From the NCBI GenBank assembly GCA_000720845.1, contig JODU01000022.1, positions 54,245-118,244 of the forward strand: a DNA stretch of 64,000 bases. The letters are read 5' to 3'. This document shows, one piece after another, positions 1-9,024 of this stretch (position 1 is its first letter; each line of letters begins with the position of its first letter). A program made the translations under genes and the position numbers. The notes under the pieces are model-generated. The model had not been told where the DNA came from, ran no database searches, and saw only the letters and a list, made by a program, of their open reading frames with translations. This stretch comes from Kitasatospora aureofaciens. GTDB lineage: Bacteria; Actinomycetota; Actinomycetes; Streptomycetales; Streptomycetaceae.

Positions 1-3000
1 GACCCGGCGGCCGGAGCGGATCGGCGGGGTCTGGGTGGCCGCCTTGGCGCCCGCGACCAGCACCGTCTCCCCGTGCCGTGCCTCGCGCAGCCGCTTGGCC
101 GACACCACGCCCAGCTCGCGCAGGAAGGTGCGGTGGTCGTCCATCAGGTTGCGCGAGGCGTCCATGGAGAGCACGCCGAGTTCGGCGCTGAGCTTCTCCG
201 CCGAGGTGAGGTCGGGCAGCCCGGCCGGTGCCGTCTTCCGGCCGCCGGACAGGGGGAGCTGGTCGCCGCGTCCGCCCCGGGCGCCGCGGTGCAGCTCGGT
301 CAGGTGCAGTTGCAGGTCACGGCGGTTGGCGCCGAACGCGTCCAGCGCGCCGACCTGGGCGAGCCGTCCGGCCAGCGGCCTGCTGGGGCGGGCCCGTTCC
401 CAGAAGTCGAGCAGGGAGGCGTAGGGCTGTCCCCCGGCGATCCGTTCCGCCTCGGCCTCGCTGATGCCGTGCACGTCCGAGAGGGCGAGGCGCAGACCCC
501 AGGTCTTCGCCTTGCGCGACGTACGTGATTCAGACACCAGTTCGATCCTGTGTGCGACCCCCGACTTGTTCACGTCCAGCGGCAGGATCGGCACCCCGCG
601 CCGCCGCGCGTCCGCCAGCAGCAGCCGCTTGGGGTACATGCCGGGGTCGTGGGTGAGCAACCCGGCGTAGAAGGCGGCCGGGTGATGGGTCTTCAGCCAC
701 GCCGACTGGTAGGTCGGCACGGCGAAGGCCACCGCGTGCGCCTTGCAGAAGCCGTAGCTGCCGAACGCCTCGACGATCTCCCAGGTCCGCTGAATCGTTT
801 CCGTGTCGTAGCCGTTCGCCGTCGCGTGCTGGGCGAACCACACCTTGATCCGCCCCTGCGACTCCGGGTCGGAAAGACCGCGCCGCACCCGGTCCGCCTC
901 GCCGCGTCCGCAGCCGGTCATGATGGCGACGATGTCGATGATCTGCTCGTGGAAGACGACGACCCCGTACGTCCCCGCCAGCGGCTCCGCCAGGTCCTCG
1001 TGCGGGTAGCGCACCGGCGCCCGTCCGTGCCGGGCCTCGATGAACGGGCGCACCATGTCGGCGGCGACCGGCCCGGGCCGGAAGAGCGAGATGTCGACCA
1101 CGAGGTCGTGGAAGGTGGCCGGCTGGAGCCTGCCGACCAGGTCCCGCTGGCCCGGCGACTCGATCTGGAAGCAGCCCAGCGTCTCGGCGGACCGGATCAT
1201 CCGGTACGTCGCCGGGTCGCCCTCCGGTACGGCGTCCAGGTCGACCTCGGTGCCCGTGGCCCGCTTCACCTCGGCGACCGCGTGCGCCATCGCCGACTGC
1301 ATCCGCACCCCGAGCACGTCCAGCTTGAGCAGCCCGAGGTCCTCCACGTCGTCCTTGTCGAACTGCGCCATCGGGAAGCCCTCGCCGCTGGTCGGCACGA
1401 CCGGCGTACGGGAGAGCAGGGAGGCGTCGGACAGCAGGACACCGCAGGGGTGCATGGCGACGCCGCGCGGGAGGGCGTCGAGGCCCTCGACCAGCTCCCA
1501 GAGCTTTCCGTACTTCTCCTGCTCCCCCGCCAGCTCCTTCAGCTCGGGCAGCTCCTCCAGCGCCGCGCGGGCGTCGCGGGCGCGGATGTGGGGGAAGGAC
1601 TTGGCGACGCGGTCGATCTCGGCCGGGTCCATGGACAGGGCGGCGCCCACGTCGCGGATGGCGTGGCGCACCCGGTACGTCTCCGGCATGGCGACCGTGG
1701 CGACCCGCTCGGTGCCGAACCGGCCGATGATCGCGCGGTAGACCTCCAGGCGGCGCGCGGACTCCACGTCGATGTCGATGTCGGGCAGCACCACCCGTTC
1801 CCTGGACAGGAAGCGCTCCATCAGCAGCCCGTGCTCGACCGGGTCGGCGTGCGCGATGCCGAGCAGGTGGTTGACGAGCGAGCCCGCGCCGGAGCCGCGC
1901 GCGGCGACCCGGATGCCCATGTGCCGTACGTCGTCCACGACCTGGGCGACGGTGAGGAAGTACGAGGCGAAGCCGTGGTGGGCGATGATGTCCAGCTCGT
2001 GGTGCATCCGCTCCCAGTACTCCCGGTGGCCCGGCATCCGGTCGTAGCCGCGCCGCACCATGCCCGCCGCCGCCCGGGAGGCGAGCGCCCGCTGGGCGGT
2101 GCGCCGGCCGGCACCGACCAGGTGCGGTTCGGGAAAGTGGACGGCACCCATGCCGAGGTCGTCCTCGGGGTCGACCAGGCACTCGGCGGCCGTGGCCCGG
2201 GTCTGCTCCAGCAGACGGTGGGCGGTGTCGCGCCGGAAACCCGCGGACTCGACGATCCGCTCGGCGGCGTGCCGCATGGCACCGGCGTCCTTGAGCCAGG
2301 CCTCACCGGAGTCCAGTTCCTTGCCGGCGCCGATCGGGACCAGGCGGCGGGCGGCGTCCAGGACGTCGGCGACCTCGCCCTGGCCGGGGTCGGCGTAGCG
2401 GACGGCGTTGGAGAGCACCGGCCGGACGCCCTGCTCGGCGGCGAAGCCCACGGTGCGGGAGGCCAGCCGCAGGGAGCCGGGGCCGGTGCCCTCGCGGCCG
2501 TGCCAGACGGCCTCCAGGCACAGGGCGTCGCCGTAGACCTCCCGCCAGGGGGCGAGGAGCCCGGCCGCGCGGTCGGGGCGGCCCGCGGCGAGGGCGCGGC
2601 CGACGTCGGAGTCGGGGCCGAGCAGGACGGTCAGCCCGTCGGCGTGGTTGTCGGACCAGGACAGCAGCGGGCTGCCCTCGGCCGTGTGGGCGGCGGAGAC
2701 CAGGCGGCACAGGTCGGCCCAGCCGCGGGCGCCGTCGCGGGCGAGGAAGGTCACCCGTGCGGCCGACTCGTCGACGAAGGCGCCGCCGCGCACGGGGACG
2801 CGGCGCCGGTCCCGGCGTACGGAGGTGTCCGTGCGGCCGGCTTCCGGCTCGGGGGCCGCGACCGCCAGCTCCGCGCCGAACAGGGGGCGGACGCCCGCCT
2901 TCGCGCAGGCCTTGGCGAAGCGGACCGTGCCCGCGAGGGTGTCGCGGTCGGTGAGGGCGAGGGCGTCCATGCCCCGCTCGAAGGCGCGCTCGGCCAGCCG

Positions 3001-3069
3001 CTCCGGATGGGAGGCGCCGTAACGGGCGGAGAAACCGGAGACGGTGTGCAGGTGCGTGAAACCCGGCAT
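1..3069 (-). CDS. dnaE2: Error-prone DNA polymerase III alpha subunit DnaE2/ImuC (3' end beyond window)
   Basis: Translesion polymerase of the DnaE2 family, which in actinobacteria acts in SOS mutagenesis with ImuA/ImuB-type partners. The window holds about 1023 residues and the reading frame runs off the left edge, so roughly the last 150 residues are missing. An N-terminal PHP domain starts MPGFTHLHTVSGFSARYGAS. The palm carries the catalytic LPDIDIDVE motif, and the fingers/HhH part follows (GSYGFCKAHAVAFAVPTYQSAWLK). The ATG at 3069 begins the PHP domain directly. A LexA-type box lies 57 bp upstream, supporting DNA-damage control. DnaE1 is less likely because of the shorter domain layout and the SOS box. 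The family call is firm; the lesion-bypass role is from the family. Confidence 0.93.
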   Translation of the reverse strand, partial: MPGFTHLHTVSGFSARYGASHPERLAERAFERGMDALALTDRDTLAGTVRFAKACAKAGVRPLFGAELAVAAPEPEAGRTDTSVRRDRRRVPVRGGAFVDESAARVTFLARDGARGWADLCRLVSAAHTAEGSPLLSWSDNHADGLTVLLGPDSDVGRALAAGRPDRAAGLLAPWREVYGDALCLEAVWHGREGTGPGSLRLASRTVGFAAEQGVRPVLSNAVRYADPGQGEVADVLDAARRLVPIGAGKELDSGEAWLKDAGAMRHAAERIVESAGFRRDTAHRLLEQTRATAAECLVDPEDDLGMGAVHFPEPHLVGAGRRTAQRALASRAAAGMVRRGYDRMPGHREYWERMHHELDIIAHHGFASYFLTVAQVVDDVRHMGIRVAARGSGAGSLVNHLLGIAHADPVEHGLLMERFLSRERVVLPDIDIDVESARRLEVYRAIIGRFGTERVATVAMPETYRVRHAIRDVGAALSMDPAEIDRVAKSFPHIRARDARAALEELPELKELAGEQEKYGKLWELVEGLDALPRGVAMHPCGVLLSDASLLSRTPVVPTSGEGFPMAQFDKDDVEDLGLLKLDVLGVRMQSAMAHAVAEVKRATGTEVDLDAVPEGDPATYRMIRSAETLGCFQIESPGQRDLVGRLQPATFHDLVVDISLFRPGPVAADMVRPFIEARHGRAPVRYPHEDLAEPLAGTYGVVVFHEQIIDIVAIMTGCGRGEADRVRRGLSDPESQGRIKVWFAQHATANGYDTETIQRTWEIVEAFGSYGFCKAHAVAFAVPTYQSAWLKTHHPAAFYAGLLTHDPGMYPKRLLLADARRRGVPILPLDVNKSGVAHRIELVSESRTSRKAKTWGLRLALSDVHGISEAEAERIAGGQPYASLLDFWERARPSRPLAGRLAQVGALDAFGANRRDLQLHLTELHRGARGGRGDQLPLSGGRKTAPAGLPDLTSAEKLSAELGVLSMDASRNLMDDHRTFLRELGVVSAKRLREARHGETVLVAGAKAATQTPPIRSGRRV

Positions 3070-3125
3070 CACGCACCTCCCGACTCATGAACCGACGCAC
3101 GACCACATGGGCCCGAACGTCATTA

Positions 3126-3141
3126 TCGAACGTCTGTTCCC
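3126..3141 (-). promoter_or_regulatory. LexA (SOS) box upstream of dnaE2
   Basis: TCGAACGTCTGTTCCC matches the actinobacterial/Gram-positive SOS box TCGAAC-N4-GTTCGA at 10 of 12 specified positions. It lies 57 bp upstream of the dnaE2 ATG, where LexA could block the promoter. It also lies upstream of the divergent membrane-protein gene at 3242, but SOS control of dnaE2 is the established pattern. Confidence 0.75.
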
Positions 3142-3241
3142 AGCTACTCACCCACCATACCCCCATCCTCGAATGTGTGTGCGACATCCGTTCGGCCCCG
3201 CCCCACCTGCGCAAACGCTCCCCGACCCGGACTGTGGGGAC

Positions 3242-4306
3242 ATGTCACACACACCGGGCCCCGGCACGCGAACCGGCTCCTTCCTCGGTGAGGTGAAGGA
3301 CGCCGTCACCCCGCGGGCCACCCTGCTGGTCCTCGGCGTGATCGCGCTCCAGCTGCTGTTCATCGCCTCCTACGTGGGGGCGCTGCACGACCCGAGACCC
3401 AAGGACGTGCCCTTCGGGGTGGTCGCGCCCGGGGCGGCCGCCGGACAGACGGTGAACCGGCTGGAGCGGCTGCCCGGCTCCCCGCTGGACCCGCGCGCGG
3501 TGGCCGACGAGGCGAGCGCCCGGCGGCAGGTCATGGACCGGGAGATCGACGGCGCCCTGATCCTGAACCCCGACGGCAGGCAGGACACCCTGCTGGTCGC
3601 CTCCGGCGGCGGCACCGTCCTCGCCACCACCCTGGAGGGCATCGTCGGCAAGGCGGAGCAGGCCGAGAGACGCGCGGTACGGGTGGTCGACGTGGCCCCG
3701 GCCTCGTCCCACGACTTCGACGGACTGTCGTCCTTCTACCTGGTCGTGGGCTGGTGCGTCGGCGGCTACCTGTGCGCCTCGATCCTGGCGATCAGCACCG
3801 GCGCCCGGCCGGCCAACCCGCGCCGGGCGGCGATCCGGCTGATCGTGATGGCGCTGGTCTCGATCGTCGGCGGACTCGGCGGCGCGGTGATCATCGGGCC
3901 GATCCTGGGTGCGCTGCCCGGCGGCGTGCTGGACCTGTGGGGGCTCGGCGCGCTGATCACCTTCGCGGTGGGCGCCGCCACGCTCGCCCTCCAGGGCGTC
4001 TTCGGGATCGTCGGCATCGGTCTGGCGATCCTGCTGGTGGTGATCGCGGGCAACCCGAGCGCGGGCGGCGCCTTCCCGCTGCCGCTGCTCCCGCCGTTCT
4101 GGAAGGCGATCGGCCCGGCGCTGCCCCCGGGCGCCGGCACCTGGGCGGCCCGCTCGATCGCCTACTTCAAGGGAAACGACGTGACCGCCTCCCTGCTGGT
4201 GCTGTGGGCGTGGGCGGTCGCGGGGACGGTGATCACGATGCTGGCGGCCGTGCTGCCGCGCCGCGGCCGGCAGGAGACGGAGCTGCCGCCCGCACGGGCC
4301 GGCTGA
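3242..4306 (+). CDS. Multi-pass membrane protein, ABC-2/YhgE-Pip-like permease
   Basis: A 354-residue membrane protein. One N-terminal transmembrane helix (about residues 29-48) is followed by an extracytoplasmic region of about 120 residues, then about five transmembrane helices in the C-terminal half. This is the layout of YhgE/Pip and DUF3533-like ABC-2 permease relatives. No ATPase lies next to it, so a transport substrate cannot be named. The ATG at 3242 has GTGGGGA just upstream, and upstream in-frame starts would add a non-coding-looking segment that crosses the SOS box. It is divergent from dnaE2 and convergent with the protease gene at 4396. Confidence 0.75.
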   Translation: MSHTPGPGTRTGSFLGEVKDAVTPRATLLVLGVIALQLLFIASYVGALHDPRPKDVPFGVVAPGAAAGQTVNRLERLPGSPLDPRAVADEASARRQVMDREIDGALILNPDGRQDTLLVASGGGTVLATTLEGIVGKAEQAERRAVRVVDVAPASSHDFDGLSSFYLVVGWCVGGYLCASILAISTGARPANPRRAAIRLIVMALVSIVGGLGGAVIIGPILGALPGGVLDLWGLGALITFAVGAATLALQGVFGIVGIGLAILLVVIAGNPSAGGAFPLPLLPPFWKAIGPALPPGAGTWAARSIAYFKGNDVTASLLVLWAWAVAGTVITMLAAVLPRRGRQETELPPARAG

Positions 4307-4332
4307 CCGCCGTACGCGCGCGGGAGCCCGGG

Positions 4333-4388
4333 CGCACACGCGGAAGTCCCGCCCCTCGCGCGCGGGACGGGACTTCACAGGTGTGCGG
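4333..4388. terminator. Bidirectional hairpin between convergent genes
   Basis: Nested inverted repeats. The inner arms are GAAGTCCCG (4343-4351) and CGGGACTTC (4368-4376); outer arms are of the CGCACAC/GTGTGCG type. The hairpin sits between the stop codons of the membrane-protein gene (4306, plus) and the protease gene (4396, minus), so it can end both transcripts. Confidence 0.65.
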
Positions 4389-4395
4389 GTACCAC

Positions 4396-5478
4396 TCAGC
4401 CGATCTGCGTACCGGTGGCCGACAGGGCCTCCGTCACCGGCTGGAAGAAGGTCTCGCCGCCCGAGGTGCAGTCGCCGCTGCCGCCGGAGGTGAGGCCGAC
4501 GGCCTTGTCGCCCGAGAAGAGCGAGCCGCCGCTGTCGCCGGGCTCGGCGCAGACGTCGGTCTGGATCAGGCCGTTGACGATGTCGCCGTTGCCGTAGTTC
4601 ACGGTGGCGTCCAGGCCGGTCACCGTCCCGTCGTGCACCTGGGTGGTGGAACCGCTGCGGGTCACCTGCATGCCGACGGTGGCCTCGGCGGCGCCCGAGA
4701 TGGCCTGCGAGGACCCGTTGTAGAGGTTCACCTCGCTCGGGTGGTCCACGTCGGCGGTGTACTTGACCAGGCCGTAGTCGTTGTCCGGGAAGCTGGACGC
4801 CTCGTTCTCGCCGATGACGTTCCCGGAGGAGTCCGACCAGCTCGAGATGGACTCGGTGCAGTGGCCGGCCGTGATGAAGTACGGCTCGCCGCCCTTGGTC
4901 ACGTTGAAGCCGAGCGAGCAGCGCCCGCCGCCTCCGGTGATGGCGTCGCCGCCCGCGATGAAGGGCTTGTACTCACCCTTGGTCCGCTTCAGCTCGGCCT
5001 TGGCGCCCAGCCCGTCGACCACCTTGGTCAGCTTGGCCAGTTCGGCCCCGGAGACCGTGCGGTCGGCGGTGACGACGACCTTGTTGGAGGTCGGGTCGGT
5101 CGCCCAGGACGTGCCCGGGATGGTCGCGTCCTTCGTGAGGGTGGTGCGCGCGCTCTTCAGGTCGGCGAGCGAGTTCTCGACGACTCTCGCCCTGGCGCCC
5201 GCCTCCTCGACGGTCTGTGCGGCGCTGTCGTCGAGCACGTTGACGACAAGGCTCTTGGCCTGCGCGTCGTAGTACGTGCCGGCCGCGTCGGCGCCGAGGT
5301 CGCCGAGCAGCGTGGAGGCGAGCTTTCCGGCTGCCGTGACCGACAGGGTCTCGGGCGCGGCGGCCGTGGGGGCCTCGCTGGCGTTCGCGGTCTGGAAGGT
5401 GACCCCGGCCGCGACCAGTGCGGTGATGCCCGCACCTACTACGGCGACCCGCCGCCTGGGTATGCGTCGGTGCTTCAA
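4396..5478 (-). CDS. Secreted chymotrypsin-like serine protease precursor (streptogrisin / alpha-lytic family, S1)
   Basis: A pre-pro-protease of 360 residues. The signal peptide (about 1-34) has a twin-arginine-like RRIPRRR stretch before the hydrophobic core. An alpha-lytic-type propeptide (about 40-173) follows, then a mature S1 domain probably beginning IAGGDAI at residue 174. The catalytic triad is visible: His206 (TAGHC), Asp234 (NDYG) and Ser316 (GDSGGS). Disulfide cysteines fit the streptogrisin fold. The start is a TTG (codon 5478-5476) with AGGAGG seven nucleotides upstream; no ATG or GTG is as well placed. The long propeptide resembles streptogrisin C/D-type precursors more than SGPA/B. 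It is followed at 5763 by a second protease gene on the same strand, with its own terminator between. Confidence 0.92.
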   Translation of the reverse strand: MKHRRIPRRRVAVVGAGITALVAAGVTFQTANASEAPTAAAPETLSVTAAGKLASTLLGDLGADAAGTYYDAQAKSLVVNVLDDSAAQTVEEAGARARVVENSLADLKSARTTLTKDATIPGTSWATDPTSNKVVVTADRTVSGAELAKLTKVVDGLGAKAELKRTKGEYKPFIAGGDAITGGGGRCSLGFNVTKGGEPYFITAGHCTESISSWSDSSGNVIGENEASSFPDNDYGLVKYTADVDHPSEVNLYNGSSQAISGAAEATVGMQVTRSGSTTQVHDGTVTGLDATVNYGNGDIVNGLIQTDVCAEPGDSGGSLFSGDKAVGLTSGGSGDCTSGGETFFQPVTEALSATGTQIG

Positions 5479-5689
5479 CTCACGTCCTCCTGTGGGGGGT
5501 CGGCCCGCGAGGTTGTGGGGACCTCGTGAACCGGAAGGCTGGTTGACGAGCGTTAACTGTTCCGATTCCACAGGCCGCACACAAGGTCGACTCCAGGACG
5601 TGCGCACGACAACTCCAGGGTGGTCACACGGCCTTCACCGTTCGCTCCCCTCTCAGCGGGACGCACGGACCCGCAGTCCGGACGCGGGA

Positions 5690-5723
5690 GAGCCCCCGCA
5701 CACCTCTCGGTGCACGGGGGCTC
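5690..5723 (-). terminator. Terminator after the streptogrisin B-like gene
   Basis: GAGCCCCCG...CACC and GGTG...CGGGGGCTC form a near-perfect stem of about 15 bp with a TCTC loop. It begins 40 bp beyond the stop of the protease gene at 5763 and separates it from the next protease gene. Confidence 0.65.
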
Positions 5724-5762
5724 GTCGCACCGCCGGCCGCGGGTGCGGCGCGGGCGGACCGG

Positions 5763-6665
5763 TCAGTAGACGCTGACGCCGTAGGCGCTCAGGGCCTCCG
5801 TCACCGGCTGGAAGAAGGTCGTCCCGCCGGAGGAGCAGTTGCCGCTGCCGCCGGAGGTCAGACCGTACGCGGTGCCGTTGCTGCCGTAGAGCGAACCGCC
5901 GGAGTCGCCGGGCTCGGCGCAGACCGTGGTCTGGATCAGACCGGAGACTATGTCGCCGCCGCCGTAGTTGACGGTGGCGTTCAGGGCGGTGACCCGGCCG
6001 CTGTGGGTGCCGGTGGTGGAGCCGTCACGGATGACGGTGGTCCCCACGCTCGGGGTGGCCGCGCGGGTGATGTCCACGCCGTTGGCCGTGCCGGGCCGGG
6101 CCACGGACCCCGTGTACTGCACGATGCCGTAGTCGTTGCCCGGGAAGCTGGAGCCCGCCGTCTGGCCGATGACGGTGCCGCCGGAGCTGGCACGCCAGGC
6201 GCCGGCGCCGTCGGTGCAGTGTCCGGCGGTCAGGAAGTACTCGGCGCCGTTGCTGGCACGGACGTTGAAGCCGAGGGAGCAGCGCCAGCTGCTCGCGTAG
6301 ATGGCGTCACCGCCCTGGATGAGCTTGTTGAAGGTGCCGGGGGTGCGCTTGATCGTGAACGCGCCGGCCTTGTCGCCGGCCTGTTCCTTGATCTTGGCGA
6401 TCTCGGCCTGGGAGACGGTGCTGTCGACGGTGAGCAGCACCCGGCCGGACTTGCTGTCGACGGCCCAGGCGGTGCCCGGGACATCGGCCTTGAGCACCGC
6501 ACTGCCGGCACTGCTCAGCTCGGCGGCGCTGAAGGTGGCCGGAGTGGGCGCCGCGTTCGCGCTGGGGATCGCGACGGCGGCCGCGGCCACGAGACCGGTG
6601 GATACGGCGATCAGCCGAGTCCGTCTCGTGATGCCGCTGCGGGGGGTGGTGCGCTTGATCCTCAC
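5763..6665 (-). CDS. Streptogrisin B-like secreted serine protease precursor
   Basis: A 300-residue precursor, the usual size for SGPA/SGPB. The signal peptide spans about 1-38, a short propeptide 39-115, and the mature S1 domain probably starts IQGGDAI at residue 116. The triad is His149 (TAGHC), Asp178 (GNDYG) and Ser255 (GDSGGS). The C-terminal tail, ending PVTEALSAYGVSVY, is what I remember of SGPB from S. griseus, and overall resemblance to it is high. The start is GTG at 6665 with GGAGG seven nucleotides upstream; the longer in-frame extension upstream lacks a ribosome site and would bury the signal peptide. Secreted nutritional proteolysis is the likely role. Confidence 0.93.
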   Translation of the reverse strand: MRIKRTTPRSGITRRTRLIAVSTGLVAAAAVAIPSANAAPTPATFSAAELSSAGSAVLKADVPGTAWAVDSKSGRVLLTVDSTVSQAEIAKIKEQAGDKAGAFTIKRTPGTFNKLIQGGDAIYASSWRCSLGFNVRASNGAEYFLTAGHCTDGAGAWRASSGGTVIGQTAGSSFPGNDYGIVQYTGSVARPGTANGVDITRAATPSVGTTVIRDGSTTGTHSGRVTALNATVNYGGGDIVSGLIQTTVCAEPGDSGGSLYGSNGTAYGLTSGGSGNCSSGGTTFFQPVTEALSAYGVSVY

Positions 6666-6873
6666 TTTTCGTTCCTCCACAGGGGAAGTCGGGGGCCCCT
6701 CTGGTGGGGGTGGGGGCCCGTGAGGCGCAGCCAGGCGCGGACCTCCGGGTTCCCCGGACACGTCGTGCTCCTGACAAGCGCTGAGGTTGAAGTCTCGGCC
6801 GAACGACCGGTCGGCGCAAGAGTGCCTTTCGGTCGTCCGCCTTTGAACGGCCTTTACCAACCCCCGTCCGGCG

Positions 6874-7707
6874 TCAGCGCAGTTCGCGCTCCCCCGCCGC
6901 GACGTGGGCCTCCAGGGTGTTCCCCGGCGGCGGGAGGGGACAGACGAAGTGGTCGGCGAACGCGCACGGCGGCAGCAGCGCGCGGTTGAGGTCGACCGTC
7001 GTACGCCCCTCGGCGTCCGGCGCGGCCGGGCGCAGGAACCGGAAGCGGTGACTGGTGTTCCCGCTGGTGGCGTCGGCGAAGACGGCCCACAGCGAGCCGT
7101 CGTCCTCGACGCTCACCTGGAGCGTGTGCCGCCGCCCGTCCAGCTCGAAGGCCAGCTCCCCGCCGAGCGCCAGCCCGCGCTCCCGGCCGTCCGCGTTCGG
7201 CACCCGCACGCTGCGCGGTCCCGCGTCGTACGGGGTGAAGCGGCCCGGCACCGACCAGCGCGGGTCGTACGGCGTGGCCGCGATGCCGCGGAACGCCCGC
7301 CGTGCGGGGGCGGCCGGGTCGAAGTCACGGACGCCCCACAGCCCTTCGCGGACCAGGACGACCAGCCGCCGCTCGCCGCAGGCCACCCGGGCCGTGCCCG
7401 CCGGTCCCGGGTCGGCCGTGAGCCGCGCCTCGCCGTCCAGGGGCCGCCCGTCCACGGTGAGCCCGGCCGCGCGCCCGGCCGTCAGCAGCACCGCGTCGCC
7501 GTCCGCCGTCCACCGCCCGGGGATGTCCGGAAGTTGCCCGTCCGGATGGTCCTCCAGCCAGTGCGTGCCGGTCAGCGCGAGCGGTCCGTAGGGCGCCGAG
7601 ACGGTGGCGACGCGCTGCTCGTGCCACCGCAGCCACGCGTCGGACACCTCGCCGGACGCGGTGCCGAGTGCCTTGTCCGGCACGTCGCCGGGTGAACCCT
7701 TCGTCAT
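6874..7707 (-). CDS. DUF1684 family protein
   Basis: A 277-residue protein of the DUF1684 family. The C-terminal signature LLPPCAFADHFVCPLPPPGN is characteristic (Pro-Cys-Ala plus Cys-Pro-Leu-Pro-Pro-x-Asn), and the N-terminal WLRWHEQRVATVSAPYGPLALTGTHWL stretch is also typical. The molecular function of the family is not established to my knowledge. It starts 3 bp after the upstream monooxygenase stop (7711), so it is the last gene of the sulfur-type operon. A role in handling a product of the monooxygenases is inference. Confidence 0.85.
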   Translation of the reverse strand: MTKGSPGDVPDKALGTASGEVSDAWLRWHEQRVATVSAPYGPLALTGTHWLEDHPDGQLPDIPGRWTADGDAVLLTAGRAAGLTVDGRPLDGEARLTADPGPAGTARVACGERRLVVLVREGLWGVRDFDPAAPARRAFRGIAATPYDPRWSVPGRFTPYDAGPRSVRVPNADGRERGLALGGELAFELDGRRHTLQVSVEDDGSLWAVFADATSGNTSHRFRFLRPAAPDAEGRTTVDLNRALLPPCAFADHFVCPLPPPGNTLEAHVAAGERELR

Positions 7708-7710
7708 CGT

Positions 7711-9024
7711 TCAAGCCTTCCACACCGGTTCGGCCAGCCCGAGGTGGGAGCGCAGGGTCGCGCCCTCGTACCCGGTACGGAACGCGCCGCGCTCCTGGAG
7801 CAGCGGGACCACCCGGTCCACGAACTCGTCCAGCCCGCCCGGGGTGAGGTGCGGTACGAGGATGAAGCCGTCGGCGGCGTCCCGCGCCACGAACTCCGTC
7901 AGCTCGGCCGCGACCTCCTCGGGCGTGCCCACGAAGGACTGCCGGGCGCCCGCCTCGATCACGGTCTGCCGGATGGACAGCCCCCGCTCCTGCGCCAGGG
8001 CCCGCCACTTCTCGGCGGTCGCGACGCTGTCGCCCTGCCGGGTCCGCCCCTGGCTGAGCTGTGGATCGGGCACCGGGTCGACGTCGGGCAGCGGCCCGTC
8101 GGGGTCGTACCCGGACAGGTCGACGCCCCAGATCCGCTCCAGTGTGAGCAGCGCGGTCTGCGGGGAGACCTGCTGCCACCGGATCTCCTCGGCCCGCTCG
8201 TGCGCCTCGGCGGTGGTGTCCCCGAGGACGACGGTGACGCCGGGCATGATCTTGAGGTCGCCGGGGCTCCGGCCGTACTTGGCCAGGCGGCGTTTCACGT
8301 CGGCGTAGAAGGCACGCCCCGCGTCCAGGGTGCCGTGGCGGGTGAAGATCACGTCCGCCGAGGAGGCGGCGAACTCCCGGCCCTCGTCGGAGTCGCCCGC
8401 CTGGATCACCACCGGGTGCCCCTGCGGGGAACGGGGCAGCGTGAACTCGCCCGCGATGTCGAAGTGCCGCCCGTGGTGGGCGAAGGGCCGGGGGGTGTCC
8501 TCCGGGGCCCAGGAGTCCCACAGTTCTCGGGCCGTGGCCACGAACTCGGCGGCCCGGGTGTACCTCTCGGACCGGTCCAGGTAGCCGCCGCGCCGGAAGT
8601 TCTCGCCGGTGAAGGCGTCGGAGGAGGTCACCACGTTCCAGGCCGCCCGGCCGCCGCTGAGGTGGTCGAGGGTGGCGAGCCGGCGGGCGAGTTCGTAGGG
8701 CTCGTTGAAGGTGGCGTTGACCGTGGCGGCGAGTCCGAGGCGTCCGGTGACGGCGGCGAGCGCGTTCAGCACGGTCAGGGACTCGGGGCGGCCGACCACG
8801 TCCAGGTCGTGGATACGGCCCTTGTGCTCGCGCAGCCGCAGCCCCTCGGCAAGGAAGAAGAAGTCGAACAGGCCGCGTTCGGCGGTGCGCGCGAGGTGCT
8901 CGAAGGAGGCGAAGTCGATCTGCGAGCCCGATCGCGGATCGGCCCAGACGGTGGTGTTGTTGACGCCCGGGAAGTGGGCGGCCAGGTGCATCGGCTTAGG
9001 TTCTTTCCGCTTCGGTCCGGTCAT
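7711..9024 (-). CDS. FMN-dependent monooxygenase, NtaA/SnaA/DszA family
   Basis: A 437-residue flavin monooxygenase of the luciferase-like NtaA/SnaA/SoxA/DszA group. These use FMNH2 from a separate reductase to oxidise or cleave C-S or C-N bonds. Family features are GVNNTTVWADPRSGSQIDF near the N-terminus, FFFLAEGLRLREH, SGGRAAWNVVTS, and the insertion with PQGHPVVIQAGDSDEGREFAA. The chosen ATG at 9024 overlaps the upstream stop as ATGA and has AGGGAG four bases before it; an internal ATG at 8991 is the alternative. In Bacillus, YxeK of this group acts on S-(2-succino)cysteine, so a sulfur-amino-acid substrate is plausible but inferred. Confidence 0.88.
   Translation of the reverse strand: MTGPKRKEPKPMHLAAHFPGVNNTTVWADPRSGSQIDFASFEHLARTAERGLFDFFFLAEGLRLREHKGRIHDLDVVGRPESLTVLNALAAVTGRLGLAATVNATFNEPYELARRLATLDHLSGGRAAWNVVTSSDAFTGENFRRGGYLDRSERYTRAAEFVATARELWDSWAPEDTPRPFAHHGRHFDIAGEFTLPRSPQGHPVVIQAGDSDEGREFAASSADVIFTRHGTLDAGRAFYADVKRRLAKYGRSPGDLKIMPGVTVVLGDTTAEAHERAEEIRWQQVSPQTALLTLERIWGVDLSGYDPDGPLPDVDPVPDPQLSQGRTRQGDSVATAEKWRALAQERGLSIRQTVIEAGARQSFVGTPEEVAAELTEFVARDAADGFILVPHLTPGGLDEFVDRVVPLLQERGAFRTGYEGATLRSHLGLAEPVWKA

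Noticed and set aside
550..3090. Long open frames antisense to dnaE2 and similar frames opposite scpA, parA, tlyA, pyrG and others
   Set aside because: In GC-rich DNA long antisense frames are expected; they are low-complexity (Arg/Gly/Ala/Pro), lack starts with ribosome sites and oppose genes with clear motifs.
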